Positions 1 through 13,519 are shown, counted from the stretch's first letter. The stretch is 64,000 nucleotides of DNA from Blastomyces gilchristii SLH14081 (GCF_000003855.2 NW_003101671.1:221817-285816); one strand, 5' to 3'. The notes: generated from the letters alone by a model not told the origin. A program made the numbers and translations.

Positions 1-695
1 CAGCTAAAACTAGAACATGATTATTTCAAATTTTATATACAAAGATTTGATGATAGATTTGATTCAACAGAGTGCTCATTCTGCAATATAAATGAGAATT
101 CTGAGTATATTGTAATACATTGTGCATTATACAATAGTCTCAGAGTCAGATTAAAGAAGATATATGATTTAAATCAATTAAATATGAGGTTCTTATTCTC
201 AACTAAAGACAGGACTTAAATACTTAATAGACTTTCTATCAGAAACTCAAGCAGCTACAAGAAAATGACTCAATTCAGAAGTATCTGAATATGAAGAGAT
301 GGAAATTAATTAGATATAGTCTGTTAAAACAGCCATACACTATCTTTTAATAATTTTATTTTGTTATAGTCTCTCTTTACTGTACTTGTTTCTTTCTGTT
401 CTTTTCTATCTATCTATTTAATGTGTCTATCTTTAAGACTATGTTCTCTTTTTCTTTGTCATAATATTTTCAAATGATTTCAAAGTATCAGAAGGTGTTG
501 AAATACTGCAATTTGTAAACAGTTTTTGTATTCTGGGCTGGAATTTTCTGATTTTACATATCTGAAATTGATAAGTGTATAATAGTTGACTCTATAGATA
601 TAGGAAAAACCCTGAGAACTAAAGGTTCTCAGGTAGATGTCATAGTCTCTGACTGCACACATCTATAATTGAAGAATAATAATAATAATAATAAT
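1..695 (+). mobile_element. LINE copy A, 3' end (Tad1-like), enters from left edge
   Basis: This is the 3' end of a Tad1-like non-LTR retrotransposon. It is collinear with 12.8-13.5 kb and 56.3-56.98 kb and with the minus strand at 37.08-37.8 kb. It holds the last part of ORF2, including a C-terminal Cys/His cluster (Cys-x2-Cys, later His-x4-Cys), a roughly 370-base 3' UTR, and an AAT-repeat tail at about 674-695. Frames are broken by stops typical of RIP. The 5' end lies outside the window. The tail abuts Gypsy element G0 inside its reverse-transcriptase region, so this LINE was probably inserted into G0. Confidence 0.85.
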
Positions 696-3227
696 ACATC
701 ATGCAGATATATTATTACAAAGATATTCAAATATACATAAAGTGTTTTATTAATAAAAGACTGAAATGTTATGAAAGTATTAATTAAAGTTAAAGACATC
801 ACTAGATATTCAAATAATTTCAGTATGATTCTGAAGACAGTCTTTTATTCATCTTCAGACTGAATTTACAGTTATATATATATATTAATCATATTCAGTT
901 GTATGAATATAACAGCTCTTGTAAGACAGTTAATTATATTCTCAATTAAAAACAGAGAATAGTGACACTTTATAGTCTTGAAGTTCAGATTACAGTAGAT
1001 TATATATAATCTGAGATTTGTATTCTTCTTCTTTATAAATATCACAGAGACTTCTGTGAAGATCTGTAAAAATTAAATAAAGTTATTCTTTAGATTCTTT
1101 TTTATATAAGTCTGTAAGACTTCTGTCTTATAATGAAAGAGCTTATAGATTGATTCTCAGAAGAGTTTCTATTCTTCTATTAAATTCATTATTAGATTCT
1201 TCTTATAGTAAGATGAAAGCTTAGCTGTCTTAGTTAAACTGAATATCTCTGTAAGATCTTGATATTTCTCTAGTATCTAAAGCTCAGTTTTCATGATTAT
1301 AAAGTTCTCAGACATTTATAAAGTTATTATATAGATAAGCTTATCTTCTCTAATTAACTTTATAACATTAACTGATTCTATCTCTGTAAGTAAGTCTGTT
1401 AACACTGAGTGAAAGTATAAATCTGATATATAGACAGCTATGTATGAATTGTATTTTTAAAGTTATATAAGTCTTAAGTATATATTATCTGTGATATCTG
1501 TGATAATTACAGTTTTGATAAATCTTCTCTAAGTTTTAAAGAGATCTTGTAATTCAAAGATAACTCTTATAAGTTTCTTAACTCTCAGATCTAAGCTCTT
1601 ATATTCTGCTTATTATAAGAGCAGATTCTCAGTTTTTATCACTCAGCTTATTTACTCTGTAAGCTTTAGAAACACTACAGTGATCTGAGAATCTGAGGTT
1701 ATTAATACTTTTTATACTTACAGAGTAGTAGTATCACAGCACAGTCTCTTCTTATAAGTATATATTTTCATTAAGAGAGTAACAGATTCAGATGTTAGTC
1801 TTAAGACTCTTAAGAAGATATTTACTAACTCTGTTTATAACTTCTTAAATTTCTATTGAAGTTTATTAGAACAGTTTATACAGAGATGTTCTAATTTAAA
1901 ATAGATGAAGTACAGACTCTTTTTCTTAGTTTCTCTATTATATACTCTATTCATAGAAGTTTATAAAGCTCTCTCTCTCTACTTAGTAATCAGATATAAA
2001 TCTCTTTATATCTTATTATGTTTCTTCAGTAAATCTATTCTCTGTTATTGTAATTCTTACAGATCTGATCAGTGATATACTCTTTATAAATTTATAACTC
2101 TCACAGTGATTTATAACTAATGAATGAGAGTTATTAGTTTCTTCAGAGTTAAGAACTTAGAGTCTTATTTAATAAGCTTATTCTCTATATCTTTATTCAG
2201 TTTCTTTATAAATATTATTATTCAGATCTTATTTCAGAGCTCTGTTTTCTCAGATCTTAATTCATATTATAATATTATAAAGTGTTATAAGTAGTCTTTA
2301 TCAGATTTCTTATCTCTTTTTCTAATATTAATAATTACAGCTCAGATATTCTCTATCTGACTTACAGAGTTTCTCAACTTATTCTCTAGATAGATCTTGA
2401 GAACAGATTAGTAAGATTTCTTATAATTCTTTTCTAGATAATTCAGTCAATTCTTGACTTTAATATAGTAGAGATCTGTTATTATGTAGATAACAGCTTC
2501 TTTATCTTTTATATTACACAGTCAGACTTGTAAGTTAATTTTAAATATAAACTTATAAAAGCTTTTATAGATTGTGATTTAATAGATGATCTTAAGTAAT
2601 CACAGCTTAAGAAAGTTTCTTTTCAATTTATAGATATATCTGAAGATTATGTCTAGAGACTCAGTTTAAAAGTGTTTGCAGACAGTAAGTATTTCTTATA
2701 GAAAAATAGCTTAATTCTGTAAGAGATGCTTAAGAATATTCTTCACTAAGATTGATTTATTTATAGATTCAGAGAGTTTCTCTGTCACAGATATAGAGAA
2801 TAATATCTTATAAATAATTAATAAGTTCTCTGTAACTTCTTTTATAAAGATTATTCATAATTCAGATTACTGCTTTTAAGTGTCTGCAGTAGAATTCACA
2901 GAGATTAAAGTATATAAGTGTCTAGTTCTTTTAGTTATAATCAGTGATTGCTGATTGACAGAGCTTAAAATGTAAGAATAAGTACTCACAGATAATTATT
3001 TAAGTGTTTACAGCTTCACATGATATGTACTAATAACTTCTAGAAGTATTCACAGTAGAAAGATAAATATAGAAGTTAAATATATAATAGTATTCAAGCT
3101 GAGTTATAAATAGTTTTCATGAACTTCAGTCTATATAGTTATGTGTAGTTAAGGCCCGCTAACTCTATTGATTATATGAGAGATAGAAATAGAAGTAAAG
3201 AATTCGCAAGAAGCAGGATTTCTTATA
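696..3227 (-). mobile_element. Gypsy element G0, 5' half (LTR, gag, start of RT), RIP-degraded
   Basis: Read on the minus strand, this begins with a 257-base LTR closely matching the LTRs of G2. The primer-binding region, gag and the start of pol follow. The order matches 38722-41270 of G2 throughout; for example, the sequence at 696-780 reverse-complements to the G2 region just before its YLND motif at about 41250. It stops inside the reverse-transcriptase domain where LINE A begins. The missing 3' half should lie left of the window, beyond the 5' end of LINE A. No frame is intact. Confidence 0.8.
2971..3227 (-). repeat. 5' LTR of Gypsy element G0
   Basis: This 257-base LTR is in inverse orientation to the 258-base LTRs of G2 and starts and ends like them (TGTAAGAA ... 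TTCTTACA). The terminal CA at 3226-3227 has become TA, one C-to-T change. The outer part (about 3150-3215) keeps unmutated GC-containing stretches such as GGCCCGC, while the inner part is A+T-rich. It abuts LINE B at 3228. Confidence 0.85.
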
Positions 3228-5481
3228 TAGAATTTATAACATGAAGATTAGATCTATAATAAATTTCTATTTCATATATTTTTCTACAGAATGTTTGTTG
3301 AGGAGACTTGTTTTCTAAATCTATTGAATACTTAAATGTTCATTTAACTAGTTTATCTGCTCTTACTACTTTTTTGCATTCTGAATTTTATCAGAGATGA
3401 TATGTATTGAAATCTCCTGTAATTATAGAGTTTTTTAATGAAATTATATTCACAAATTCTCTATTAATTATTCAGATATTGTTATTTTTCTTCAACAACT
3501 TTTCATTATAGATATTTATCAGCTGTATAGTATCAAACTTATTCTCTTTATCTATAATATCTCTCACTAGAATATCAGAGTCAGACATAATATCAAATCT
3601 TAGATTAAATTAATATCTTAATCTGTTTCTTTCAAAGATCACTACTCTTGACTTTATCTCAGACTTTTAAGATAGAAAGTAGTAATAGCTTGCATAAGAA
3701 ATAATATACTTTTAGTCAGTATTAAAATTCAGTTTCTGAAGAAGTATAAAATTCACTTTTTATTCAAATATAATCTGAAAATAAGAATAAATATAATGTG
3801 AGTTTTCATTCACATTGTTTTAAATAAATGTGATTTTTAAAGAGTGTTCAAACTTTTTTTATTATTGTTATTATATATTCATACTAAAAGAGAGTAGAAA
3901 TAGAGTAGAATCTATTTACTATTATCAGATAATAGATTATAACTATTTTGAAAAGCAGGAATCTTAACTGCTTACATTTTATCTAGTTTATTATCAGAGT
4001 CATTTCTCAATTCTCTAATCTTAACAGATATTTAAGAGTTTAAATTCTGTTTATATTTAGCTGAAGAATTGAAGTTTGAAGATTTAGATAATTAAGAGTG
4101 TCTTCTTTTTAAGCTTACAGTTGCAGATTTACTGACTTGACTGTTCTCTTCAGTTTTAGATTGACTTTGAGCTTCATCTTTTCTTCAGTTCTTTTGAGTT
4201 CTTGAAGTAAATATACATTCTTTTAAGCTAGAAATATGTTTTTCTTTGCAATTGAAGTATTTAAGCAGAGTATATTAATATATTTTATCTCTTTTTGAGC
4301 ATGTTTCATATTTATACTTACTAGTTTTATAATCTCTAGCATAGAATACACATTTTGAATCTCTGAAATAAGAGATTACAAAGTGTTTATATCTTTGACA
4401 GTTTGAACACTGTGTTTGAGCTTTGAGATTCATTCTTAAGTCTTTGTATTTATAAACTCTTATTTTTAAATCTCTCACTCTTACTTCAGAGATTTTTGAT
4501 TGTTCAAGTATCTTTATATATATTAGAACTAAGATATTTCTTCTGTTTTATCTGAACTCAATTGTATTTAAATATACAGACTCTTTTCTCAGTTGAATAG
4601 AATTGTATTCTTCTAACTTATTTTTAAGAAGTAGTATTTCTTTCTCACAGTCAAAAATTTCAAGTAAAATATTATGAAGAATGAATTTATCTGACTTTTC
4701 ATCTCTCTAAGATAGAATTATTGTGTTTAACAAAGATTCTATTACTAATCTTCAGAGATTCTTATTCTGAATAAGAATTTCTGCACTGAATTCAGACATT
4801 GTAGTCAGAATGATAAAACTTTTAAAGAAAGATAGATTAATTAAAGCTATAACTGATTTTTAAGCTTTAATATCAGCTATTAACTGAGAAAAGAACTACT
4901 GATTAATTTCATTTCTAATTCTGAAAATAAGATTTGAGTTTAGCTTGTTTCTCTGTAAGATCTTCTAATTTAAGACTTTGAGAATTAGTCTTCTATTTAT
5001 AAAAATTTGAAAGTTTTTCTCTTTTTATATTTTTTTCTCTTCTTTTCTATGAATAGAAGTATGAGTAATATTCTTCTCAGTTTTCTCAGAATTTTGAGCA
5101 GATTTTGAGATAGTAGATTTAAAAACAGCAGATTCTGCTGCTTAAGCATATGTTTTCCTCTAATTCAAAAAAGGAGAAAAAGAAGAAGAAGATAAAGAGT
5201 CAGTGATTATACTAGAAATTTTCAATGTTTTTTAAACTGTATTTAAAACTTCAAGTTTGAACTTAATCATCTTCTGTAGTTGTCTAGTCTGAGTATAAAG
5301 AATTAACAGAACTTCTTCATTCATGTCACTCAGACACTGTTTTTGAAGAATTTTACTTACTTTTTCAAGTTTCTGTATTTTAAGAACTTGTTATTTCTCT
5401 GTTTCTTCTTTCTTTCTTCTCTTCAGAATTTTAATCTCAGAAATAGTATCTGAGAAAGCATCTTTTTTCACATTATCTGAG
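3228..5481 (-). mobile_element. LINE copy B, ORF1 and start of ORF2 (Tad1-like), RIP-degraded
   Basis: The minus strand is collinear with LINE C at about 48,060-50,330. ORF1 remnants run from about 5481 to 4000 and include a lysine/glutamate-rich N-terminal coiled-coil region and a zinc-knuckle region at 4275-4478 (Cys-x2-Cys spacing, next His partly retained). Part of the ORF2 endonuclease domain follows to 3228. The copy is cut at 3227 by the LTR of G0 and at 5482 by G1, and its 5' part resumes at 15083. Many Trp codons now read TGA. Confidence 0.85.
4275..4478 (-). pseudogene. LINE B ORF1 zinc-knuckle fragment
   Basis: A 67-codon open stretch keeps the CCHC-like nucleic-acid-binding region of ORF1 (cysteines in CSNC and in CVFC-like spacing, with one already changed to tyrosine). 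It aligns with the longer fragments at 48797-49294 (-) and 52047-52241 (+). In Tad1/I-group LINEs this protein binds element RNA. Here it is only a relic, with stops on both sides. Confidence 0.7.
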
Positions 5482-6025
5482 TGTAATGTGACGGAACCGA
5501 AGCGGTGACTAGTTGACGGTGTCATGTAGAGATAGTTGTTTGAGAAGCTGTATAAGTGAGCTTGACTATCTTGCTTCAATAGCAAGCTTGTAGGCTACAG
5601 AGTTATCACAAGAATATCACAGATACAGTACTTAGTATATTAAGAAGATTGTATAAGAAATGCAGTAACTCTTCTTTATATTTCAGTAGAAGAAAAATGA
5701 ATCACTGACTTTTTTAATGAGAAGTCAGTATCTAGTTATTCTATATAGACAATGAGCAGATACTCTTCTCTCATTTCATAAGTGAGAATAGCTGAAGTGA
5801 TACCTCAGCAGTATCTTACTATTAAGAAAGAGTAATCTGCTAATCTTGTATAAAAGCAGAGTTCTTATATTCATTAATTAGATCTTTCTATAATATATTT
5901 GAATAATGTTATAGAATGATTGAAAACCAGTTTAAACAGTCTGCAGAATGAATGAAATCATCTGTAGAGAAGTGATAAACTATACAGAACTGCAGTGAGA
6001 TCTTGACATAATTAGAGATATGATA
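5482..6025 (-). repeat. 3' LTR of G1 (left)
   Basis: This 544-base direct repeat matches 14539-15082. The first 60 bases (outer edge) retain CpG-containing sequence (GACGGAACCGAAGCGG), whereas the equivalent bases of the right-hand LTR are nearly all A and T. The element end TGTGACA has become TATGATA at 6019-6025. Confidence 0.9.
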
Positions 6026-8400
6026 ATACTCTTCTCTTTAAGAGTATAATTCTGATGCTCTTAAGATTATCAGATTAGAAATTATCTTTATTATATAGTA
6101 ACAGTTATTAACTGATTTAACAGTGTATATACTGTGCATAATATAAAGAAATAGATGAGTTTTTCTGCTGACTGTGTAGATCTTTCTTTCTCATCTCTGT
6201 TTAAATTAAATATGTGATAAGTGAGTTTCTTATATATCAATTTGAAATATAGAAAATATAGTTAATAAGTGACTTATAAATCTCTTATCATATTCTATTC
6301 TATATATGAAATTCTCTGCAAAAGTAATGTGTTTTAGAGACAAAGTTAACAGTAGTAACAGGATTTTTTGAAAAGATTCTCTCTCTCTATGACTCATTTT
6401 TTCTTCCTCTCTTCTCATCTATAATAGTGAGTGTATGAGAGTATTATTCTTGAAAGATAATAAGAGACTTATTCTGACACTTTCTAATAATTAAATGTCT
6501 TCATAGTGTGACTGTGATCTCTGTGACTATTAAGAAAGCTCAGTTAAAGGTGAAGATAGCAGTATTGATGAACTGTGAAAGTATCACTCTTATTATCACA
6601 TCTTCTTCTTCTTCTTCTCCTACTTCTCTTACAGCTGTGATGATAATCACTGTATCTAGCAGTGAGATGTTATCTCTTCTACTAGTCAGCTTGTCTGCAC
6701 CTGATCTATTCTCTACTCTCTTCATCACTGTTGTAACACTGCTTCTCTTCTCAGTTAATACAGTGATATATGACTCTGTGTGATCATTCAGAGAGAAGCT
6801 TAGAAAGAGCTTGATTTCAGAGACAGTGACTCTGAGAAGCTTAATTCATAGTTTCTCTCTCATGACATATCTGAGCTCTGCTCAGAATACTACTGAATTG
6901 AGTCTGTAGAATTCTGTAGTTTCTTTATCTTCTCTCTGTGAGAAGGCTCTGATACAGTCTCTGACTAGCACTGTTACTTATCTACACTATACTAAGCAGT
7001 TGAAGAAAGAGAGAATCTTATATACTTATCTCTTCTCTTACTTCTATTATTTTCATTATATCTGTAATAATGACTTCTGTCTCTCTGTAAGTATTATCTT
7101 ACAGAAAGATGTTATATCAGCTCTGATAAGAAGCTCAGATACTCAAGCAGTACAAAGTAAGAGTCTCAGAGCTTTAAGTGTTAATAAATTCTGTTAAGAC
7201 TAAGAAGATCTCTCTTGCTTATCTGTAAAAGAAGATGAAAGTATAAATCTCTGAGATGAAAAAATATCTCAGAATAACTGATCTTAAGAAGAGATCAGTC
7301 AATGCTGCTGTTAAAAGTACTATAAAGATTAATCACTGACTGAAGAAAATCTCACTTCAATTAAAGTAGATAACTGAGATACTTTATAAATTAATAAGTT
7401 AATATCTTAAGTATCTTTTATACTCTTCTATAATATACTTCTCTGCAGTGCTGCAGTACTAACTTCTTAACAGACAAAGATATCAGTGCTGAAGACTTCA
7501 ACAGTAAAGAATGAGTTTGATAATAATATAATTATTGATGAGTAGAGTCTGATCTCTCTTTTTACTTTTTCAGCAGACTGCAGTCTCATTAGAATAGCAG
7601 CAGTCTGTGAGTTAATAATATTAATCTTTTATTAATTTCAAATATTCTTTTTCTCTAATCACTTCAGGAATTTTACACTTGTATAGTCTTATTAAACTTC
7701 TAAAAACCCTTTGAAAGAAAATAGAAGAAGAGTGCTACAGAGTTCATAAGACACTGATTTATCACTATAAGATTATCTCTGAAAAAAACTCTTTGAAAAA
7801 AATAAGAAGTTTTAAACAGTATTTCTTATCTAACATCTCTGATGTATAACAGAGTGATCTCTACTAGCTGTCTCATAGCTTACAATCTCTTTCTCAGCAT
7901 TTTTCAAATACTTAAGCAGTTTTCATGAATTCTCTGACAATGAATAATCTTCTTATTTTATGAGATATTAAAGCTTACTGTAATATATTTACTTATTCAA
8001 TATTTTCTTCATAAGATATTCAGTATCACTCTTAATCTCAATATTATTCAGCTGAGACAGCTTCACTCTGAGATATTACTTCTAGAGCTTCAAATAGAAA
8101 ATGTGAAAAACAGAATGAATTGATTTCAATTCTGAGAATAATTTTAATTTATATATCTGCTTACTTATCACTCTTATTATCAGAAAAGATTCTAGCTACT
8201 ACTCACTGCACTTCTTACACAGTCTTATTATCTTGATATTCTTTATCAAAAGTAGTACTTGATTCTCTATTAAGAACTTCATTGAAAGATGTTTTTAATT
8301 ATAGTATTTTATCTACTGCTTCTGAACACAGTGAATGCTTTTCACTGTCTTCTTATGAATTTTATTCAAAAGTTTCAATCTTGCTTTTACTTCTGATACT
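6026..8400 (-). other. G1 3' region after integrase, unassigned
   Basis: About 2.4 kb lies between the integrase remnant and the 3' LTR of G1. It is slightly richer in G+C than the rest of the element around 6500-7000. Both strands carry short open stretches there (6508-6783 on plus, 6540-6728 on minus). The minus-strand frame lies in the direction of the element and has an acidic Glu run, so it could be a remnant of a third ORF, but I recognise no domain. The plus-strand stretch is a low-complexity Ser/Val/Leu shadow. Confidence 0.4.
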
Positions 8401-11400
8401 GAGAGATACTCTGTTCTCTGTATCTATTTAATATTCTGACTGTCTATTCTCTTTTTTAAAACATCATCTGTGATGTCACTGAGTAATGAAGAATTATATT
8501 TATAATAAGTATAGAAAGAAGATATCTTTAAGATTACATTCTTTATATTGTTATATATAAATTCAGTGATCAGAAGATGTTTAGATTAATTATTCTAATG
8601 ATATAAATAGAATATTTGAAGATGCTATTCTAATGTCTGATTCTCATATTCAGTTTAGTCATCTATCTATGAATGAAATGTAATACTGAGAAGATATCTT
8701 ATTATAAGATAATAGCAAAAGACTGATCAGTATTTACTAATGAAGAGAGATTCTTAATCTGTTATCAATGACTTCAGAGTACTGTGATTATGAATAATGA
8801 AATCTAAAAACAGATCAGTCAATTCAGAGGCTTTAATCTTTTTATAAGTAGAGATATATTTGATTATCTTCATGAAGCAGTTAATAATGATTAAAATTGA
8901 GTCATATTCTTTCACTCTTATTAACTTCAGCAGATTAACTATGAAATTCATTGATAGATTCTGTTATAAGTTCTTTGAAACAGACAGTGATGCTAACTCA
9001 CTGTATTGCTTATACTGCAGAATCTTTATTCTTTGATAGATATTATAAGTCTTAACATACTTTTTGACATCTGCTCAGAGATTGTCTTAAATATATTTAT
9101 ATTTTAGAAGCTTCTCAGTCTTCTCTAATTCAAAGTGCTCTGTATGAAGATTATTATGATAAATTCTTAATAACTTCTAATACACTGCTCTGCTATAAGA
9201 GATGAAGACTGAATTATTCAGCAGTAGAAGTTCATATTCTTCTAGTTATCAGTGACTTGATTTCTTAGCAGTATTATCTTACTCAGAGTCTGTCTCTTTC
9301 AAGTATAAATTGAATTCTTTCTTCTTCAACTTCTGAATTTAAGCTGTAGTAGAGATGTCTTTCTTCTATAACTTATTAATGAATTTCAAAAGTAGTCAGA
9401 TTGAAAGATTGTAGACTGTTTCATTCTTTATTAATTCAATGATAGTAAGATATAATATAAGAAGCTTATAATCTTCAGTGTCAGTTCTCTGCAGAGATCT
9501 GAGTTTTCTTTCATCTTCTATACTGAGTTATACAGCTGTCTTATCAGCACTGTTTCTGAGCTTCGGAGAATCTGAACTCTCTGCAGCTAGCTTCTTCTGC
9601 AGTGATAGCAGAGATTCTTTTATAGAATTCTTCTCTGTATTAACAATATTATAATTAGGTTATTTAAATAGTATATTAGTGAGGTTAAGCTGATCTGAAT
9701 AATATTAAATATAGAAATTATACTCTGAAAGCAGCTTCACTCATCTGGCTTGATATTCTGTCAAGCTCTTTGTTATTAAGAAATAACTCAGATTTATATA
9801 ATTAGTGAGAACTTACACTGAGTACTTACTACTCTGAAGATAATATTGCCAGATCTTAAAGAATTTGACAATTACTAACATCTCTTAATTATGAGTATTA
9901 TATCTTCTCTCTATAAGTGATAACTTCTTGAAGAAGAAGGTTACTGATCTTTATTCACAGTATCTTATAAACTCTGTGAAAAAGTCTTCTCTTACAGACA
10001 TTTCATTATCTATATTCTCAGAGATTATTATTCTCTGATTCTTTCAACATTGAAAGATCTTCAGTGTTAACTGTGAAAAGATTTCACAGACTTCATTCTC
10101 AGATATATCAGTCTCACACTGACTGAGTAAGTCATAGTTAAAGTAATTCAGTATTGAAATATCTATAAAAGCATGTTTCAATTCTACAAATGCCTGTATA
10201 ATGTCTTGAGTGAGAGTAAATAGTCTTATTTTTCTATCTTTCACACTTCTCTTTAACAGATCTATAAGAGAAGCAGTAATCTGTGAATATGTATAGATGA
10301 ATCATCTGTAGAAATTTATAAATTCTAGAAATATCTACATCTTATGATATGTTCACAGTGCTGGCCAGTTCTTAATAATAAAGACCTAACTTCTGTTCAT
10401 TGAAATGCTGTTCATCTTAATAATATAATCTAAGAAATCAATCTTCTGCATGTAGAATGAGCATTTTTCAGTATTTGTATAGAGTTAATACTGTCTCAAG
10501 TGACTTAACACTTCTTGAACATAAGTATCATATTCTTTCCTCATTTTTAAGAAGATTAGAATGTTGTCTAAGTATACTATATAGAAGATATTAACAAGAC
10601 TCTGCAGTGTCTCATTTATATAGATCTGAAAGATGACTGAAGTATTACAAAGATCAAAAGATAAAACAAGATATTCAAAATTACTATACTTGATATGAAA
10701 AGCTGTTTTTCAAATGTTATCTTTATTAACTCTGATTCTATAATAGACATTCTGTATATTAATCTTTGAGAACATCTTTGCTTCAGATAATCAATTAATT
10801 ATCTTGTTAATTAATAGTAATAAATAGCAATTCTTAACTGTCATCTTATTGAGTTCTCTGTAGTCTATGTATAGACATAGTCAATTATTCTTCTTAAGTA
10901 TAAAGAGTATAGATATCTCTGCTGAACTCTTTAATAAGTATATTCAGTTCTTTGATTACACTTTCTCAAGATATTTACATAGAATATTTAATTTCTTTAC
11001 AGATAAGTGATAAAGAAGTCTGTACAGCACTGTTACACTGTCTTTAAGATAAATCTTATATTATATCTTGATGTTAGAAAAGTTCACTGCTTCTCTTTCT
11101 GAAAAGACATTCTTATAATTTGTAAAGAGATGTTGTATACATCTGTCTTTAATAACAGATACTGCTGCTAGTCTTATAGTAAGAGTGATGACTTCTTCAT
11201 CTATTCTCAAGTTTCAGTCACCTGCTATATAATATATTAACTCTATCTTTTTTCTCAAGATTCTTCTGATGAAACTCTTCAGATTTCTCTATCACTGTCT
11301 CTTTATCAGTGAGATAATACTGTCATATCCGAGTGAAGAGAATTGTTTTCTCTCAGTTATAAGAGATCTAGAATGACATTCTCATCTATAATATTGACTA

Positions 11401-11700
11401 TGTAAAGAAGCAGACTGCTCTTCTTGAAGATTTCTTCTAAGTCTGTGATTATATACTTTGCTTAAATTATGTTAAAATGATGATATTTCATTTTATCAGT
11501 AAATTTCATATAATCTAATAAGTCTATCTTCTTTTAACTCTTCATCAAAGAAAAGAAATAGAATATGAAGTTAATATTTATCTCAGAGTTAAGTAGACAT
11601 ATCACTAGTATCTCTCTATTCAGAGTATACATTGTAATTATAACATGAACTTAGAGATGTAAGAATTATCAATTCTTTATTTCTTTCTCTTCTTTATCTT
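8400..11700 (-). pseudogene. G1 pol remnant: protease/RT, RNase H, integrase
   Basis: Minus-strand translation shows typical Gypsy pol landmarks. Near 11.1 kb is the segment before the RT palm (YKNVFSEREA). Near 10.57 kb the RT catalytic box reads YLDN instead of YLDD. RNase H begins at 10044-10244, and the integrase core is at 8754-8951 (EYDSILIIINCFMK, then a D within SLITD). The changed catalytic Asp and the many stops show that it is inactive. C-to-T and G-to-A changes explain the lesions. Confidence 0.8.
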
Positions 11701-11748
11701 CTGCAGATATATTTGTCAGAAGAGAAGTTAACTTTAAGAAGATATCTT

Positions 11749-11829
11749 ATCAGCGTGACTTAGTTGATAAGACTGGTAATCAAAGTCACACACATTAGAG
11801 ATGTGTGAGTTCCAATCTCATCACTGACA
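11749..11829 (+). tRNA. tRNA-Leu(CAA)-like head of composite element (RIP-altered, probably not a functional tRNA)
   Basis: The 81 bases fold as a class II tRNA. The acceptor arm ATCAGCG / CACTGAC has mismatches explained by G-to-A changes. A-box-like sequence TGACTTAGTTGA is present, as is the anticodon loop ATCAAAG (T33, anticodon CAA at 11781-11783, A37). There is an extra arm ACAT...ATGT, a T arm GTGAG-TTCCAAT-CTCAT, and discriminator A. A long variable arm plus CAA anticodon points to leucine. The anticodon stem is imperfect. It lies flush with the 5' target duplication, as expected for the promoter head of a SINE, and no CCA is encoded. Confidence 0.5.
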
Positions 11830-12497
11830 TCTGTCACTTCTTACTCATGAAAGCTCTCATGTAATAGAGACTGAGTCTAATTAGTAAGGCTTGATACAGG
11901 GTAGAACTCTCTACTGCAAGTCAAGTCACTAGTTAAGTGAGATTCTGTGAACACTTATCAGAATTGATATAAGATGTCAATGTCTTACTATTCTACTGTA
12001 CACTTATCAAGGTTCTAATGATATAGAGTCAAGTCTAATATAGTAATTATACACTACTTAAACAAGTCTCTAACTAGAGCTGTTATCAGAGTCTAGCTTT
12101 CTCTCAAATATAGAGAATGATTTTAAAAATTATCTGACTAGCAGATCTAGATATGTATCTAGACTCTAAACAGAGTATTCTGATAGACTAGAGTCTGCAA
12201 GCTCACTGTCAAGCTCTAATACTGACAGGAAGAACTGCAGTCATCAAGTCTATGATTAGTCTCTAACACAGAGTGAGATCACAACAGCTGATTGATAGGC
12301 CTATGAGCATCTAATGAGACTGAGATTAGCAACTGAAAGCTTGGTGTGTACATCATCAAGTGAGTGATGACAGTCACTAACTAACATCTCTGGAAATTAG
12401 TGACTGGCCCGACAGGATGAACACAGTGATCAGTTAATTATAGAGGGTTAAATGTAATTAGCTTAAGATACATCCTGCGGGTAACTAGCACCCGTAG
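11830..12497 (+). other. Body of composite retroelement, no similarity seen in window
   Basis: About 670 bases lie between the tRNA-like head and the LINE-derived tail. They have no open frame and no match to the LINEs or Gypsy elements here. The mutation load seems lighter, with GGCCCGAC, CCTGCGGG and CACCCG retained near the 3' side. A short hairpin CGGGT-AACTAG-CACCCG lies just before the LINE junction at about 12477-12494. Its origin is unknown. Confidence 0.45.
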
Positions 12498-13519
12498 TTA
12501 AACTCTGTTTTAAAAATTCAAAAGAGAAGAATATCAAAGCTGATAATTCATCTGCACTGAGTTTCTGCTCATATGAATATTCATGACAATGAATTGACTG
12601 ATTCAGCTGTAAAAAAAGGTTCAGAACTAAGCAGATCTATTCAAAAAATTATGTTCTGATCTTTTATAAAGAGAAAAATAAAAGAATCTTATTTAAACAA
12701 GTGAAATGAAAGCTGGTAGAAACAAAAGAATAGTATACATTATTCAAGATTTGAAATAAAACCCAAGTGAAAATCTTGTTTAATTAAATATAAAAAGAAA
12801 GTATTCTCATCTATAATACAGGTAAAACTAGGACATGACTATTTTAAATCTTATATGCAAAGATTTGATGATAGATTTGATTCAATAGAATGCTTATTCT
12901 GCAATGTAAATGAGAATTCTGAGTATATTGTAATACACTGTGCATTATACAATAGTCTCAGAGTCAGATTGAAAGAGAAGTATAATCTAAATTAATTAAA
13001 TATGAGATTCTTATTCTCAACTGAGACAGAAATTAAATACTTAATAGACTTTCTATTAGAAACTCAAGCAGTTATAAGAAAATGACTGAATTCAGAAATA
13101 TCTGAATATGAAGAGAAGAAAATTGATCAGATATAGTCTGTTAAAATAGCTATATACTATCTTTTGAGAATTTATTTCATTACAGTCTCTCTTTATTTTA
13201 CTTTATTTTTTCCTTTCTATTCTTTTCTATCTATTTATTTAATGTGTCTATCTTTAAGACTGTGTTCTCTTTTCTTTTGTCATGATATTGTCAAATGATT
13301 TCAAAGTATCAGAAGATGTTAAAATACTGTAATTTGTAAACAGTTTTTGTATTCTGAGCTGAAATTTTCTGATTTTACATATCTGAAATTGGTGAATGTA
13401 TGATAGTTATCTTTATAGATATAGGAAAAACTCTGAGAACTTTTAATTCTCAGGTAGATATTATAGTCTCTGACTGCATACATCTATAATTGAAGAATAA
13501 TAATAATAATAATAATAAT
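12498..13519 (+). repeat. LINE-derived 3' segment (copy F) of composite element
   Basis: This segment is collinear with 55,955-56,976 of L2 and with the reverse complement of 37,080-38,150. It starts inside the RNase H region (TTAAACTCTGTTTT) and runs through the C-terminal Cys/His cluster, the stop and 3' UTR, ending in an AAT tail at about 13494-13519. Frames contain stops. It is the part the LINE reverse transcriptase would recognise. Confidence 0.85.

Larger units (their letters stand above)
11749..13519 (+). mobile_element. Composite retroelement: tRNA-Leu-like head + body + LINE 3' end
   Basis: This 1.77-kb insertion lies between gag and pol of G1, in the opposite orientation. It is bounded by a perfect 13-base duplication AAGAAGATATCTT (11736-11748 and 13520-13532). 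It begins exactly with a tRNA-like sequence (11749-11829), continues with about 670 bases that match nothing else in the window, and from about 12498 is the last ~1 kb of the Tad1-like LINE (RNase H end, Cys/His cluster, 3' UTR) with an AAT tail. A single target duplication enclosing all three parts indicates mobilisation as one RNA by the LINE machinery. It could be a long SINE with a LINE-derived tail or a template-switch chimera. Confidence 0.7.

Noticed and set aside
660..700. AAT and TTA repeats considered as independent microsatellites (also 13494, 37080, 56951)
   Set aside because: Each is the 3' tail of a LINE copy and marks its insertion end.
6508..6783. 91-codon plus-strand frame rich in Ser, Val and Leu in G1
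   Set aside because: Runs against the direction of the element, low complexity, and overlaps a minus-strand frame; likely chance.
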